Positions 1-6,399 of a DNA stretch of 8,906 bases are shown piece after piece. Where the stretch lies: positions 1 through 8,906 of the forward strand of contig JAUVBS010000063.1 of assembly GCA_030591105.1 (NCBI GenBank). The letters run 5' to 3'. Under the pieces are notes generated by a model that saw only the letters and a program-made list of their open reading frames with translations, made no database searches and was not told the DNA's origin. Positions within the stretch are counted from its first letter, which is position 1, and the number at the start of each line of letters is the position of its first letter. This DNA is from a bacterium. GTDB lineage: Bacteria; Krumholzibacteriota; Krumholzibacteriia; LZORAL124-64-63. A program made the translations under genes and the position numbers.

Positions 1-1386
1 CCGCCGGACGGTCTGCTGGCCATCGGCTTGGGGGGACGGCTGGGTTCGACCGTGTACGCCGACGGAGACAACCTGGCCGAGGTGGATTTCCAGGACTTTC
101 TGCTCTTCATCGAGTGGAACGCACTGCCCTGGCTACATCTGGCCGCGGAGCTGCCCTCGCGTCACTTCAGCGGCGGACCCAGCGGTTTCGAGAGCGGATT
201 CGGCCTGCGCGATTTCGTTGGGCGTCTGAACGTTGGACTGCCCGGTGGTAACTGGTGGCACTGGTCGCTCTTTGCCGGCGCCAATGTCCTGACTGGCAGT
301 TCCAGCGAGGGTCTGACCGAAGGCTCGGTTTCACCCAGCACCGGCCTCGCGGTGGCTTTCCAGTTCTGGGAGCACGCTCGGGTCCCGGAGCTCCGCGTTC
401 ATCTGAACGCCGGCTACCGGTGGAACCGTAACGAGCAGGACGGTTACGGCGTGGGTCTGGGGCAAGGGTTGCAGCCGTGGTTCCCTCGCTATCAGGATAG
501 TGCCAGTGCTGGCGGTAGCAGCAGCAACAACGATTACTTGCTGATGGCCGCGGCGATCGAATTTCGGCGCGGTACCACGTCGCTCTGGATCGAGTACACC
601 ACACACGCCATGCGTTGGGACCAGTCCGTGGCCGATCGGGAGAATCCGCGCATCTTTACCGCGGCCTTGCGCTGGGGGGTCATGACGGGCTGGGCGCTCC
701 ACGCCGCCTACGAGGTCGGTTTGCACCGGGATGATCCCGCCACGGCGTTCTGGCCCGCTTACCCCGACTTGGTCTACAACCTCGGTGTCTCGAAGCAGTT
801 TGGGATCGGTGGGCGCGACCGCGATGCCGACGGCATCGCCGACCGCCGCGACGCGTGCCCCGAGTACCCGGAAGACTACGATGGTTTCGAAGACGAGGAC
901 GGCTGCCCGGAGTACGACAACGATCACGACGGCGTGCTGGACGCGGTCGATCTTTCACCATTCGAGGCAGAGGACCACGACGGCTGGTTCGACGACGACG
1001 GCGTACCCGATCCCGACAATGACGGCGATGGGATCCTCGATGGTGACGACCTGTGCCCCGACGTGGCAGAGGATTTCGACGGCCACGCCGACGGTGACGG
1101 TTGCCCGGACGAGTTGCGCGACCGCGACGGCGATGGGATCGACGACGCCGACGATCTCTGTCCGGACCACCCCGAGGATCGCGACGGCTTCGAGGACGAC
1201 GACGGCTGCCCCGATCCCGATAACGATCTCGATGGTATCGATGACCGCGACGACGCGTGCCCGAATGAGCCCGAGGATTACGATGGCGACGCTGACGGCG
1301 ACGGTTGTCCGGACGACGCAGCTCCGGACCGTCCGGCATCCGAACGGCCGGAGCCGAAAAGACCGAGTCCGGGTCAGCGGCGGTGA
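1..1386 (+). CDS. Outer-membrane beta-barrel protein with C-terminal thrombospondin type 3 repeats (5' partial)
   Basis: The reading frame is open from base 1, so the true start and any signal peptide lie upstream; the TTG at 28 is not a credible start. About the first 270 visible residues alternate short aromatic/hydrophobic stretches with Gly/Ser/Asn turns, ending in strands such as LVYNLGVSKQFGIGG. This is the pattern of an outer-membrane beta-barrel. Five Asp-rich thrombospondin type 3 repeats follow (visible residues about 273-439). They are of the kind that bind calcium and in many Gram-negative proteins link a barrel to a C-terminal OmpA peptidoglycan-binding domain. Here no OmpA domain follows: after the last repeat there is only a tail of about 20 residues rich in Pro, Arg and Glu, and then TGA. 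The role is probably a cell-surface or envelope structural protein; the exact function is unknown. The 3' end overlaps mazG on the opposite strand. The barrel and repeat calls are firm as classes, and no specific family name is claimed. Confidence 0.85.
   Translation, partial: PPDGLLAIGLGGRLGSTVYADGDNLAEVDFQDFLLFIEWNALPWLHLAAELPSRHFSGGPSGFESGFGLRDFVGRLNVGLPGGNWWHWSLFAGANVLTGSSSEGLTEGSVSPSTGLAVAFQFWEHARVPELRVHLNAGYRWNRNEQDGYGVGLGQGLQPWFPRYQDSASAGGSSSNNDYLLMAAAIEFRRGTTSLWIEYTTHAMRWDQSVADRENPRIFTAALRWGVMTGWALHAAYEVGLHRDDPATAFWPAYPDLVYNLGVSKQFGIGGRDRDADGIADRRDACPEYPEDYDGFEDEDGCPEYDNDHDGVLDAVDLSPFEAEDHDGWFDDDGVPDPDNDGDGILDGDDLCPDVAEDFDGHADGDGCPDELRDRDGDGIDDADDLCPDHPEDRDGFEDDDGCPDPDNDLDGIDDRDDACPNEPEDYDGDADGDGCPDDAAPDRPASERPEPKRPSPGQRR
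817..1317 (+). repeat. Five tandem thrombospondin type 3 repeats, period 99 nt
   Basis: Five units start at 817, 916, 1015, 1120 and 1219. Four are 99 nt (33 residues) and the third is 105 nt because of two extra residues (Leu-Arg) at its end. The protein consensus is roughly D-x-D-x-DGI-x-D-x-x-D-x-CP, then PED-x-DG, then D-x-DGCPD. The Asp spacing fits calcium coordination, and each normal unit has two Cys, in CP and in DGCP. Units 1, 3, 4 and 5 have both Cys. Unit 2 has Ser (955-957) and Val (1003-1005) in their places. The units differ clearly at DNA level, so this is an old protein repeat and not a recent sequence expansion. Confidence 0.9.
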
Positions 1387-2234
1387 CCGTGTCCGTCGCG
1401 CTCCCGCCGTTTGGCCGTCTCCCACGCCGTCTCGAGCTGGGCCAGTGACGCTGCCTGAAGTTGTTCGCGGCTACCGCCGAACTGTTGCTCGACCGAGTGA
1501 AAACGCCACCGGAAGCGGTGGTTGGCGCGGCGCAAGGCCAGTTCGGGTTGGACGCCGAACCAGCGGGCGAGGTTGACCACGGCGAATAGCAGGTCGCCCA
1601 CTTCGTGCTCCACGGAGTCGACATGACCAGGTACCCTGTCGCCGTCGGCTGCCGCTGGCAAGTCGGGGGCGGCTGCAAGCTCAGCCGCCTCGCGCAACTC
1701 TGCCAGTTCCTCGGCGACCTTGTCCCACACTTCCGCCACCTCCGGCCAATCGAACCCGACGTCGGCGGCATTCTCCTGATAAGCAAAAGCTTGGTGCAAG
1801 GGGGCGCTGCTACTCGGTAGGTCCTTGAGCAACGATTCCCGGTCGGGGTCGACGCCTCGGGCGCGCTTCTCCGCCGCCTTGATCTCGTTCCAGCGTTCTT
1901 GGCTCTCGCCGCTGTCGCGGGCCGGCCGATCGCCAAAAACGTGGGGATGCCGCCGGATCAGCTTGGCGTTGCCTTCGCCGGCGATGTCCGCGACCGTTAC
2001 CGGACATCTCTCCGACAGAATCTCGACGCAGAAGCAGAGCATGAACAGCAGGTCACTGAGCTCTTCCCGGACATTGTCGAGGTCGTCAGCCAGCGCGGCG
2101 TCGAGTAGCTCGCCGGCCTCTTCGAGCAGGTAATGGGCGGCGTTGGCCAGAGTCTGTTTACGGTCCCATGGGCAGCCGCCGGGCGCGCGCAGCGTACCGA
2201 TCGTGCGAATGAGGTCTTCTATATGCTGGGCCAT
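1374..2234 (-). CDS. mazG: Nucleoside triphosphate pyrophosphohydrolase MazG
   Basis: MazG hydrolyses (d)NTPs to NMP and pyrophosphate in the cytoplasm and is thought to clear aberrant nucleotides and tune stress signalling. The 286-residue product has the two-domain layout of the E. coli protein (about 263 residues). The N-terminal domain shows GGCPWDRKQT (residues 19-28), the metal-binding EExxE at E38-E42 and ELSD at 58-61. Next comes RRHPHVFGD (94-102), then WNEIKAAEK (115-123) and NAADVGFDW (155-163). The second domain has EExxE at 175-179, EVGD at 211-214 and LLFAVVNLAR. An Ala/Pro/Asp-rich stretch of about 15 residues (roughly 187-203) lengthens the second-domain loop compared with E. 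coli. The start was chosen at 2234 because a GAGG lies 8 nt upstream. An ATG at 2240 is too close to that site, and the frame running upstream to 2360 is not MazG-like. Its stop lies inside the convergent barrel-protein gene. Confidence 0.95.
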   Translation of the reverse strand: MAQHIEDLIRTIGTLRAPGGCPWDRKQTLANAAHYLLEEAGELLDAALADDLDNVREELSDLLFMLCFCVEILSERCPVTVADIAGEGNAKLIRRHPHVFGDRPARDSGESQERWNEIKAAEKRARGVDPDRESLLKDLPSSSAPLHQAFAYQENAADVGFDWPEVAEVWDKVAEELAELREAAELAAAPDLPAAADGDRVPGHVDSVEHEVGDLLFAVVNLARWFGVQPELALRRANHRFRWRFHSVEQQFGGSREQLQAASLAQLETAWETAKRRERDGHGHRR

Positions 2235-2242
2235 GTCCATAT

Positions 2243-2246
2243 CCTC
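2243..2246 (-). promoter_or_regulatory. Ribosome binding site that fixes the mazG start
   Basis: Read on the minus strand, GAGG ends 8 nt before the ATG at 2234-2232 and only 2 nt before the alternative ATG at 2240-2238. The spacing favours the inner ATG (protein starting MAQHIEDL), which also matches the usual beginning of MazG proteins. Confidence 0.6.
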
Positions 2247-2344
2247 GCGGTGGTTACGGCGTGCGGCCGGCGCTGGCCGATGAAGCCGGGAGCGCTGGGC
2301 GGCGGCACCAATTCTCGTACGAATAGAATCCCAGAGTAATTGTC

Positions 2345-2373
2345 TTTCAGAGGAGTGCAAAGGTCGTTATGCT
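2345..2373 (+). promoter_or_regulatory. Weak candidate sigma-70-type promoter for the uvrA-galE unit
   Basis: TTTCAG (2345-2350) and TATGCT (2368-2373) are 17 nt apart, the best spacing for -35 and -10 boxes. The -10 matches TATAAT at 4 of 6 positions and the -35 matches TTGACA at 3 of 6. It lies in the AT-richest part of the divergent region, about 110 nt before the uvrA start. Matches of this quality are common by chance, so this is only a candidate. Confidence 0.25.
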
Positions 2374-2485
2374 GTGCGATCGCTCCGATCTGTACGCCGC
2401 CGAACAAGTGGTGCCGAACGCGCGGACCGGACGCGCGGGCTGACCGCATGGGCTGGGGGCCGAAACCAGGGAGACAGACGTCGCG

Positions 2486-5293
2486 TTGACGGAATGGATC
2501 CGCATCCGGGGTGCACGCCAGCACAACCTCCAGAATGTCGACGTGGATATCCCCCGCGGACGACTGACGGCCGTCTCCGGGCTCTCGGGCTCGGGCAAGT
2601 CGTCACTGATCTTCGACACCCTTTACGCCGAAGGTCAGCGCTGCTACGTCGAATCGCTCTCGACCTACGCCCGTCAGTTCCTCGCCAAGCTGCCCAAACC
2701 GGACGTCGACTGGATCGACGGTATCGGTCCGGCCATCGCCATCGAGCAACGCAACGCGGTGACGAGCGGCCGTTCGACCGTCGGCACCGTCACCGAGATC
2801 AATGACTATCTACGGGTGTTGTTCGCCCGGGTCGGACGGATCCATTGTCCCGACTGCCAGCAGCCGGTAAGCCGCGAATCGGCGGCCTCGATCTGGCGAC
2901 ACGTGCGCCGTGAGTGGCCGCAGCAGACGCCGTTGCTGGTGGTCTATCCGCTGGAGATCACCGGTGCCGCGGCCGCCAACGGCTGGACCGAGCCGTTACT
3001 GGCGCAGGGGTTCGTACGTGTCGTCGTACGCGGTGAGGTGATCCGTCTCGATACCGCGGACGGCGCCAGCGTTCCGCCGCCACGGCAAGGCGAGACCGTC
3101 GAGGTCGTCGTCGATCGGTTGAAGCTCCGCCAACGCGCCCGTGCCCGTTTCGTCGAAGCGGTCGAACTCTGTTTTCAGCAGTCATGTGGGTGGTGCGGCA
3201 TCCGTCGGCAGGATGATCCCGCGCGGTTGGATTTTTCGTCGGATCTGAGGTGCAACTCGTGCGACCGTCTCTTTCCCGAACCGAGTCCACAGCTGTTCTC
3301 GTTCAACTCGCCCGAAGGAGCCTGTCCGGCGTGCAACGGTTTTGGTAACCGACTCGAGTTCGACGAGGCGAGGATCGTGCCCGACACCGGTTTGAGCGTG
3401 CGCGACGGAACGATCAAGCCGTGGAGTACCGCGAGTTTTGCCCGGCAGCAGGCCGGTCTGCTGCGTTACTGTACGCGTGTCGGGATCGCGACCGACGTTC
3501 CGTTTGCGCGACTGAGCCGTAAGCAACAACTGCAGTTGCTCGAAGGCCGCGACCGTGGTTACGAGGGTGTCGTCCCCTACCTGGAGAAGATGCGCCGGGA
3601 GATGAAGAAGGCGCACCATCGCTTCTTCACCCGGCGTTTCATGGGCGATACGATCTGCCGTTCGTGCCGCGGCAGTCGTCTGCGTGCCGAAGCGCTCGCG
3701 GTGCGTGTGGGCGGGCTGGATCTGGGCCAGATCGGCCGCCTGGCGGTTACCGAGGCGCTGGCCAAGGTGGCGGCGCTGCGTCTCGGCAAAGCCGCCGCCG
3801 TCCTGGCGGGTCAGGTGCGTCTGGAGATCGAACACCGCTTGCGTTTCCTGACCGACGTGGGGCTCGGTTATCTGACACTCGATCGTTTGACGCGGACCCT
3901 CTCGGGCGGTGAAGCACAGCGTATCCACCTGGCCAACGCCCTCGGTTCGCGGCTGGTCGACACGCTCTACGTGTTGGATGAACCGACCGCCGGTCTGCAT
4001 CCGGCCGACGTCGATCGTCTGATCGCGACTTTACGCGGTCTGGTGAGCGGCGGTAACAGCGTGATCGTCATTGAACACGATCTGTCGCTGCTCCGTGCGG
4101 CCGAGCACTTCGTCGAGTTGGGCCCGGCCGCCGGCATCGCAGGCGGCCGGATCGTCTATCAGGGGTCGCTTGACGACGCGTTGACCACGGCGGATACGCT
4201 CACTGTTCGCTATCTGCGTGGTGACGAAGTCCTACGCGCGAGGCCGCGCCGACCGCGCACCGACCGTCCGGGTCAGTTGCGGGTCAAGTCCGCGCGTCTG
4301 CACAACCTGCGTAACATCGACGTGCGCATTCCGCTCGGTCGCTTCGTGGCACTGACCGGCGTTTCCGGCTCCGGCAAGAGCAGCCTGATGAACGGTTGCC
4401 TGCACGCCGGATTGACCGGCCAGGTGCTCGGCGGCCTGGGCCGCGCGAGTCCGTTCACGAACATCAACGGTGGCCACGCCATCGCCAAGGTGGTCCGCGT
4501 CGATCAAGCGCCCATCGGCAAGACCAGTCGTTCGAACCCGGCCACCTATCTGCAGGTTCTCGCCCCGGTTCGCGAGCTGTACGCGGCGACGAAAGAAGCG
4601 GTCGCGCACGGCTTTGCCCCTGGCCGGTTCAGATTCAACACCGCCGGTGGACGCTGCACGACGTGTCAAGGCCTCGGTTACCACCGCGTCGAGATGCAGT
4701 TCATGGCGGACATCGAAGTGCCGTGCGAGGATTGTGGTGGCAGTCGCTTCAGCCCCCAGACCCTCGAGATCCGCTACCGCGGACGCAACATAGCCGAGGT
4801 GCTCGAACTGACGGTGGATGAGGCTCTACAGTTTTTCGGCGCGAAAGCGGCGATCACCGATCGGCTGTGGATTATGAAGAAGGTGGGCCTTGGCTATCTT
4901 ACCCTCGGGCAGCCGGCACCGACTCTCTCGGGTGGGGAGAGCCAGCGCTTGAAGATCGCACGCGAGTTGACGGCAGCGGCGAACAAGAGCAATCTCTATC
5001 TGCTCGACGAACCGACCACGGGTCTGCACGTGGACGATGTGAAGGTATTGGTCAAAGTCTTGCACGAGTTGGTCGATCGTCGGCACACCGTCATGGTCAT
5101 CGAGCATAACGTCGATCTAATCGCCCAGGCCGACTGGGTGATCGATCTCGGGCCCGGTGGTGGTGCGGACGGCGGTCGGCTGATAGCCCAGGGAACGCCG
5201 GCCGAGGTGGCGCAGTGCGCCGGCTCGGTGACCGGACGCTATCTCGCCGCCTGGTACAAGCGTGCCGCCGGCGGTGTCAGAAAGGGGAAGTGA
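2486..5293 (+). CDS. uvrA: UvrA-family excinuclease ABC subunit A (divergent, possibly a paralogue)
   Basis: UvrA is the damage-sensing ABC ATPase of nucleotide excision repair; it dimerises, finds distorted DNA and loads UvrB. The 935-residue protein has the full length and layout of UvrA (E. coli 940). Walker A I is GLSGSGKSS (32-40), the signature is LSGGEAQ (472-478) and Walker B is LYVLDEPT (494-501). The second ATPase half has GVSGSGKSS (625-633), LSGGESQ (814-820) and [12 protein letters not shown] (837-848). Zinc modules are CNSC/CPAC (256-259, 280-283) and CTTC/CEDC (724-727, 747-750), with extra CxxC pairs at 121-124 and 234-237. The region matching the UvrB-binding domain is present (for example [12 protein letters not shown] and VEVVVDRLK). 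The start is TTG, preceded by AGGGAG at 2468-2473 with a long 12-nt spacer; an in-frame TGA at 2441 excludes an earlier start. Several conserved stretches differ from canonical UvrA, such as [11 protein letters not shown] for the usual GRTPRSNPATY, so it may be a second UvrA and not the main repair enzyme. Confidence 0.93.
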   Translation: MTEWIRIRGARQHNLQNVDVDIPRGRLTAVSGLSGSGKSSLIFDTLYAEGQRCYVESLSTYARQFLAKLPKPDVDWIDGIGPAIAIEQRNAVTSGRSTVGTVTEINDYLRVLFARVGRIHCPDCQQPVSRESAASIWRHVRREWPQQTPLLVVYPLEITGAAAANGWTEPLLAQGFVRVVVRGEVIRLDTADGASVPPPRQGETVEVVVDRLKLRQRARARFVEAVELCFQQSCGWCGIRRQDDPARLDFSSDLRCNSCDRLFPEPSPQLFSFNSPEGACPACNGFGNRLEFDEARIVPDTGLSVRDGTIKPWSTASFARQQAGLLRYCTRVGIATDVPFARLSRKQQLQLLEGRDRGYEGVVPYLEKMRREMKKAHHRFFTRRFMGDTICRSCRGSRLRAEALAVRVGGLDLGQIGRLAVTEALAKVAALRLGKAAAVLAGQVRLEIEHRLRFLTDVGLGYLTLDRLTRTLSGGEAQRIHLANALGSRLVDTLYVLDEPTAGLHPADVDRLIATLRGLVSGGNSVIVIEHDLSLLRAAEHFVELGPAAGIAGGRIVYQGSLDDALTTADTLTVRYLRGDEVLRARPRRPRTDRPGQLRVKSARLHNLRNIDVRIPLGRFVALTGVSGSGKSSLMNGCLHAGLTGQVLGGLGRASPFTNINGGHAIAKVVRVDQAPIGKTSRSNPATYLQVLAPVRELYAATKEAVAHGFAPGRFRFNTAGGRCTTCQGLGYHRVEMQFMADIEVPCEDCGGSRFSPQTLEIRYRGRNIAEVLELTVDEALQFFGAKAAITDRLWIMKKVGLGYLTLGQPAPTLSGGESQRLKIARELTAAANKSNLYLLDEPTTGLHVDDVKVLVKVLHELVDRRHTVMVIEHNVDLIAQADWVIDLGPGGGADGGRLIAQGTPAEVAQCAGSVTGRYLAAWYKRAAGGVRKGK

Positions 5294-6264
5294 TGCGGGT
5301 GCTGGTCACCGGCGGTGCCGGATACATCGGGAGTGTCACGACGGCCCAGCTGCTCGCCGCCGGATTCGAAGTCGAGATCCTCGACGACTTGAGCAGTGGC
5401 CACCGCGCGGCTCTGCCGCCGGCAGCGCTCTTTCACACCGGCAGCCTGCTCGAACCCGCTACACTCGACCGCGTGTTCGCCCGTCGGTTCGATGCGGTCG
5501 TTCATTTCGCGGCTCACAGCCTCGTCGGCGAGTCGATGACCGATCCGTTGAAGTATTACCACAACAACGTGACCGGCACGTTGGCGCTGATCGATCGGGT
5601 CGCCGCCGGCGGTGCCGACCGTTTCGTTTTCTCCTCCTCGGCCGCTGTCTACGGCGAACCTGAAATATCGCCCGTCACCGAACAGGCGGCCGTCGTCCCG
5701 ATCAATCCCTACGGCCGTACCAAGCTGGTCATGGAGTGGGCGTTGGCCGACACGGCTCGTAGCGCGGGTTTTGCGGCGGTCGCTTTGCGGTATTTCAACG
5801 CCGCCGGAGCGGTTGGCGACCTGGGAGAGGATCACACGCCCGAGACCCATCTGATCCCACGACTACTCCGCTCATTGCTCGATCCTGAGCTGACATTCGC
5901 CGTCTTCGGCGACGACTACCCTACCCCCGACGGGACCTGTATCCGGGACTACATCCACGTGCAGGATCTCGCCGAAGCCCACCTCGCGGCGTTGCTGTGG
6001 GCCGACGCGCCGGGTCTGACGGCGATCAACCTGGGTAGCGGTCACGGGCATTCGGTGAGCGAGGTCATCGCCGCAGCGACCGCGGCGACTGGACGTGACA
6101 TCGCTCCGACGACCGTGCCGCGGCGGTCGGGCGATCCGGCACGACTCGTGGCTTCCAACGAACTCGCGCTCCAACTTCTCCGGTGGCGGCCCCAGCGAGA
6201 TCTGGCGGAGATCTTACGCGATGCGTGGCGCTGGCACCGTCGCCATCCTCACGGGCACAGCTAG
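5293..6264 (+). CDS. galE: UDP-glucose 4-epimerase
   Basis: GalE interconverts UDP-glucose and UDP-galactose using tightly bound NAD, feeding surface polysaccharide synthesis and galactose use. The 323-residue protein is an extended short-chain dehydrogenase of normal length (E. coli 338). It shows the NAD-binding TGGAGYIGS at residues 6-14, FSSSAAVYG at 113-121 with the likely catalytic Ser116, and the Tyr140/Lys144 pair in YGRTK. It also has LRYFNAAGA, a GEDHTPETHLIP substrate-loop motif, GTCIRDYIHVQDLA and NLGSGHGHSV near the C terminus; these distinguish GalE from other sugar-nucleotide epimerases. The start ATG at 5293 shares its A with the upstream TGA (TGATG), with AGGGGA at 5283-5288 as ribosome site. 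A longer frame from 5215 is open but lies inside uvrA. Coupling to uvrA is therefore likely. A related specificity (UDP-GlcNAc/GalNAc) cannot be excluded. Confidence 0.95.
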   Translation: MRVLVTGGAGYIGSVTTAQLLAAGFEVEILDDLSSGHRAALPPAALFHTGSLLEPATLDRVFARRFDAVVHFAAHSLVGESMTDPLKYYHNNVTGTLALIDRVAAGGADRFVFSSSAAVYGEPEISPVTEQAAVVPINPYGRTKLVMEWALADTARSAGFAAVALRYFNAAGAVGDLGEDHTPETHLIPRLLRSLLDPELTFAVFGDDYPTPDGTCIRDYIHVQDLAEAHLAALLWADAPGLTAINLGSGHGHSVSEVIAAATAATGRDIAPTTVPRRSGDPARLVASNELALQLLRWRPQRDLAEILRDAWRWHRRHPHGHS

Positions 6265-6271
6265 CCGATAG

Positions 6272-6287
6272 TGGCATATGGTTTGCA
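6272..6287 (+). promoter_or_regulatory. Sigma-54 (RpoN) type -24/-12 promoter for the kinase-regulator unit
   Basis: The 16 bases TGGCATATGGTTTGCA match the sigma-54 consensus TGGCACRNNNNTTGCW at every fixed position except one (T for C at position 6). The invariant GG (6273-6274) and GC (6285-6286) are exactly 10 nt apart. The site begins 8 nt after the galE stop, in one of the few non-coding gaps, and points at the histidine kinase. Transcription would begin near 6298, giving a leader of about 100 nt. Sigma-54 promoters require an AAA+ activator; I did not identify its binding site upstream. Confidence 0.6.
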
Positions 6288-6311
6288 GCTTGCATGATGA
6301 TTGGGGGGTAA

Positions 6312-6371
6312 GGTTGCGAGCTTGAGCGAGCAAACCCTTTGCGACTAAAGTGGTTTGACGGATTTTCCGTC
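6312..6371 (+). promoter_or_regulatory. Structured 5' leader with mutually exclusive hairpins
   Basis: Hairpin B is CAAACCCTTT (6331-6340) paired with AAAG-T-GGTTTG (6347-6357): ten base pairs, one bulged T and a six-base loop. Hairpin C follows at once: ACGGA-TTT-TCCGT (6358-6370), extendable by G6357-C6371. An alternative hairpin A pairs GGTTGC (6312-6317) with GCAAACC (6330-6336) with one bulged A, and it uses the same bases as the left arm of B. None is followed by a T-run, so I do not call a rho-independent terminator. The stretch lies between the probable start of transcription and the kinase ribosome site. A regulatory role is inference. Confidence 0.4.
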
Positions 6372-6388
6372 GCGGGACCATGGTCGGC

Positions 6389-6393
6389 AGGAG
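6389..6393 (+). promoter_or_regulatory. Strong ribosome binding site that fixes the kinase start
   Basis: AGGAG sits six bases before the ATG at 6400, separated from it by a run of A residues. This selects the protein start MPTGLRSFFG over the in-frame TTG at 6355, which has no ribosome site and lies within the leader hairpin. Confidence 0.85.
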
Positions 6394-6399
6394 AAAAAA

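Larger units (their letters stand above)
2235..2485. other. Divergent intergenic region between mazG and the uvrA-like gene
   Basis: These 251 bp separate two divergently transcribed genes and must hold both promoters. The middle part (about 2305-2375) is clearly more AT-rich than its surroundings, as expected for promoters. I see an 8-bp palindrome TCGTACGA at 2314-2321 and a second, GCGATCGC, at 2376-2383. I found no convincing LexA-type operator and no terminator. The short open frames crossing this region continue out of frame into uvrA or mazG and look non-coding. Confidence 0.6.

Noticed and set aside
955..1425. Minus-strand frame giving a hydrophobic Val/Ile/Ala-rich protein that resembles membrane segments
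   Set aside because: It is the reverse complement of the GAC/GAT codons of the Asp-rich repeats, which read as Val and Ile. There is no independent sign of coding.
680..1936. Long minus-strand open frame (418 codons) over the repeats and the end of mazG
   Set aside because: It is read in another frame of mazG and antisense to the repeat array. Its translation is dominated by Arg, Pro and Ser, typical of a wrong frame in GC-rich DNA, and mazG explains the strand.
2376..2383. Palindrome GCGATCGC, similar to the cyanobacterial HIP1 word
   Set aside because: I noticed it only in this place as a feature of interest; a single 8-bp GC-rich palindrome is expected by chance, and the gene content does not suggest a cyanobacterium.
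2395..2425. Possible SOS (LexA) operator near the GAAC repeats upstream of uvrA
   Set aside because: Two GAAC words occur in direct, not inverted, orientation; neither the GAAC-N4-GTTC nor the CTGT-N8-ACAG type of box is present.
2374..2805. Possible small gene in the uvrA leader
   Set aside because: The frame runs deep into uvrA in a different phase, is Arg-rich and has no ribosome site.
3182..4000. Minus-strand open frame of 272 codons inside the uvrA-like gene
   Set aside because: It lies wholly antisense to conserved UvrA sequence, resembles no family, and long shadow frames are expected at this base composition.
6325..6360. GCAAACC word resembling the conserved core of the c-di-GMP-I riboswitch
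   Set aside because: Only this short word matches; the second conserved segment and the receptor helices are not recognisable and the region is too short for the full aptamer upstream of the start codon.
6331..6371. Rho-independent terminator for uvrA-galE
   Set aside because: The hairpins are sound but no T-run follows either of them, so intrinsic termination is not supported.
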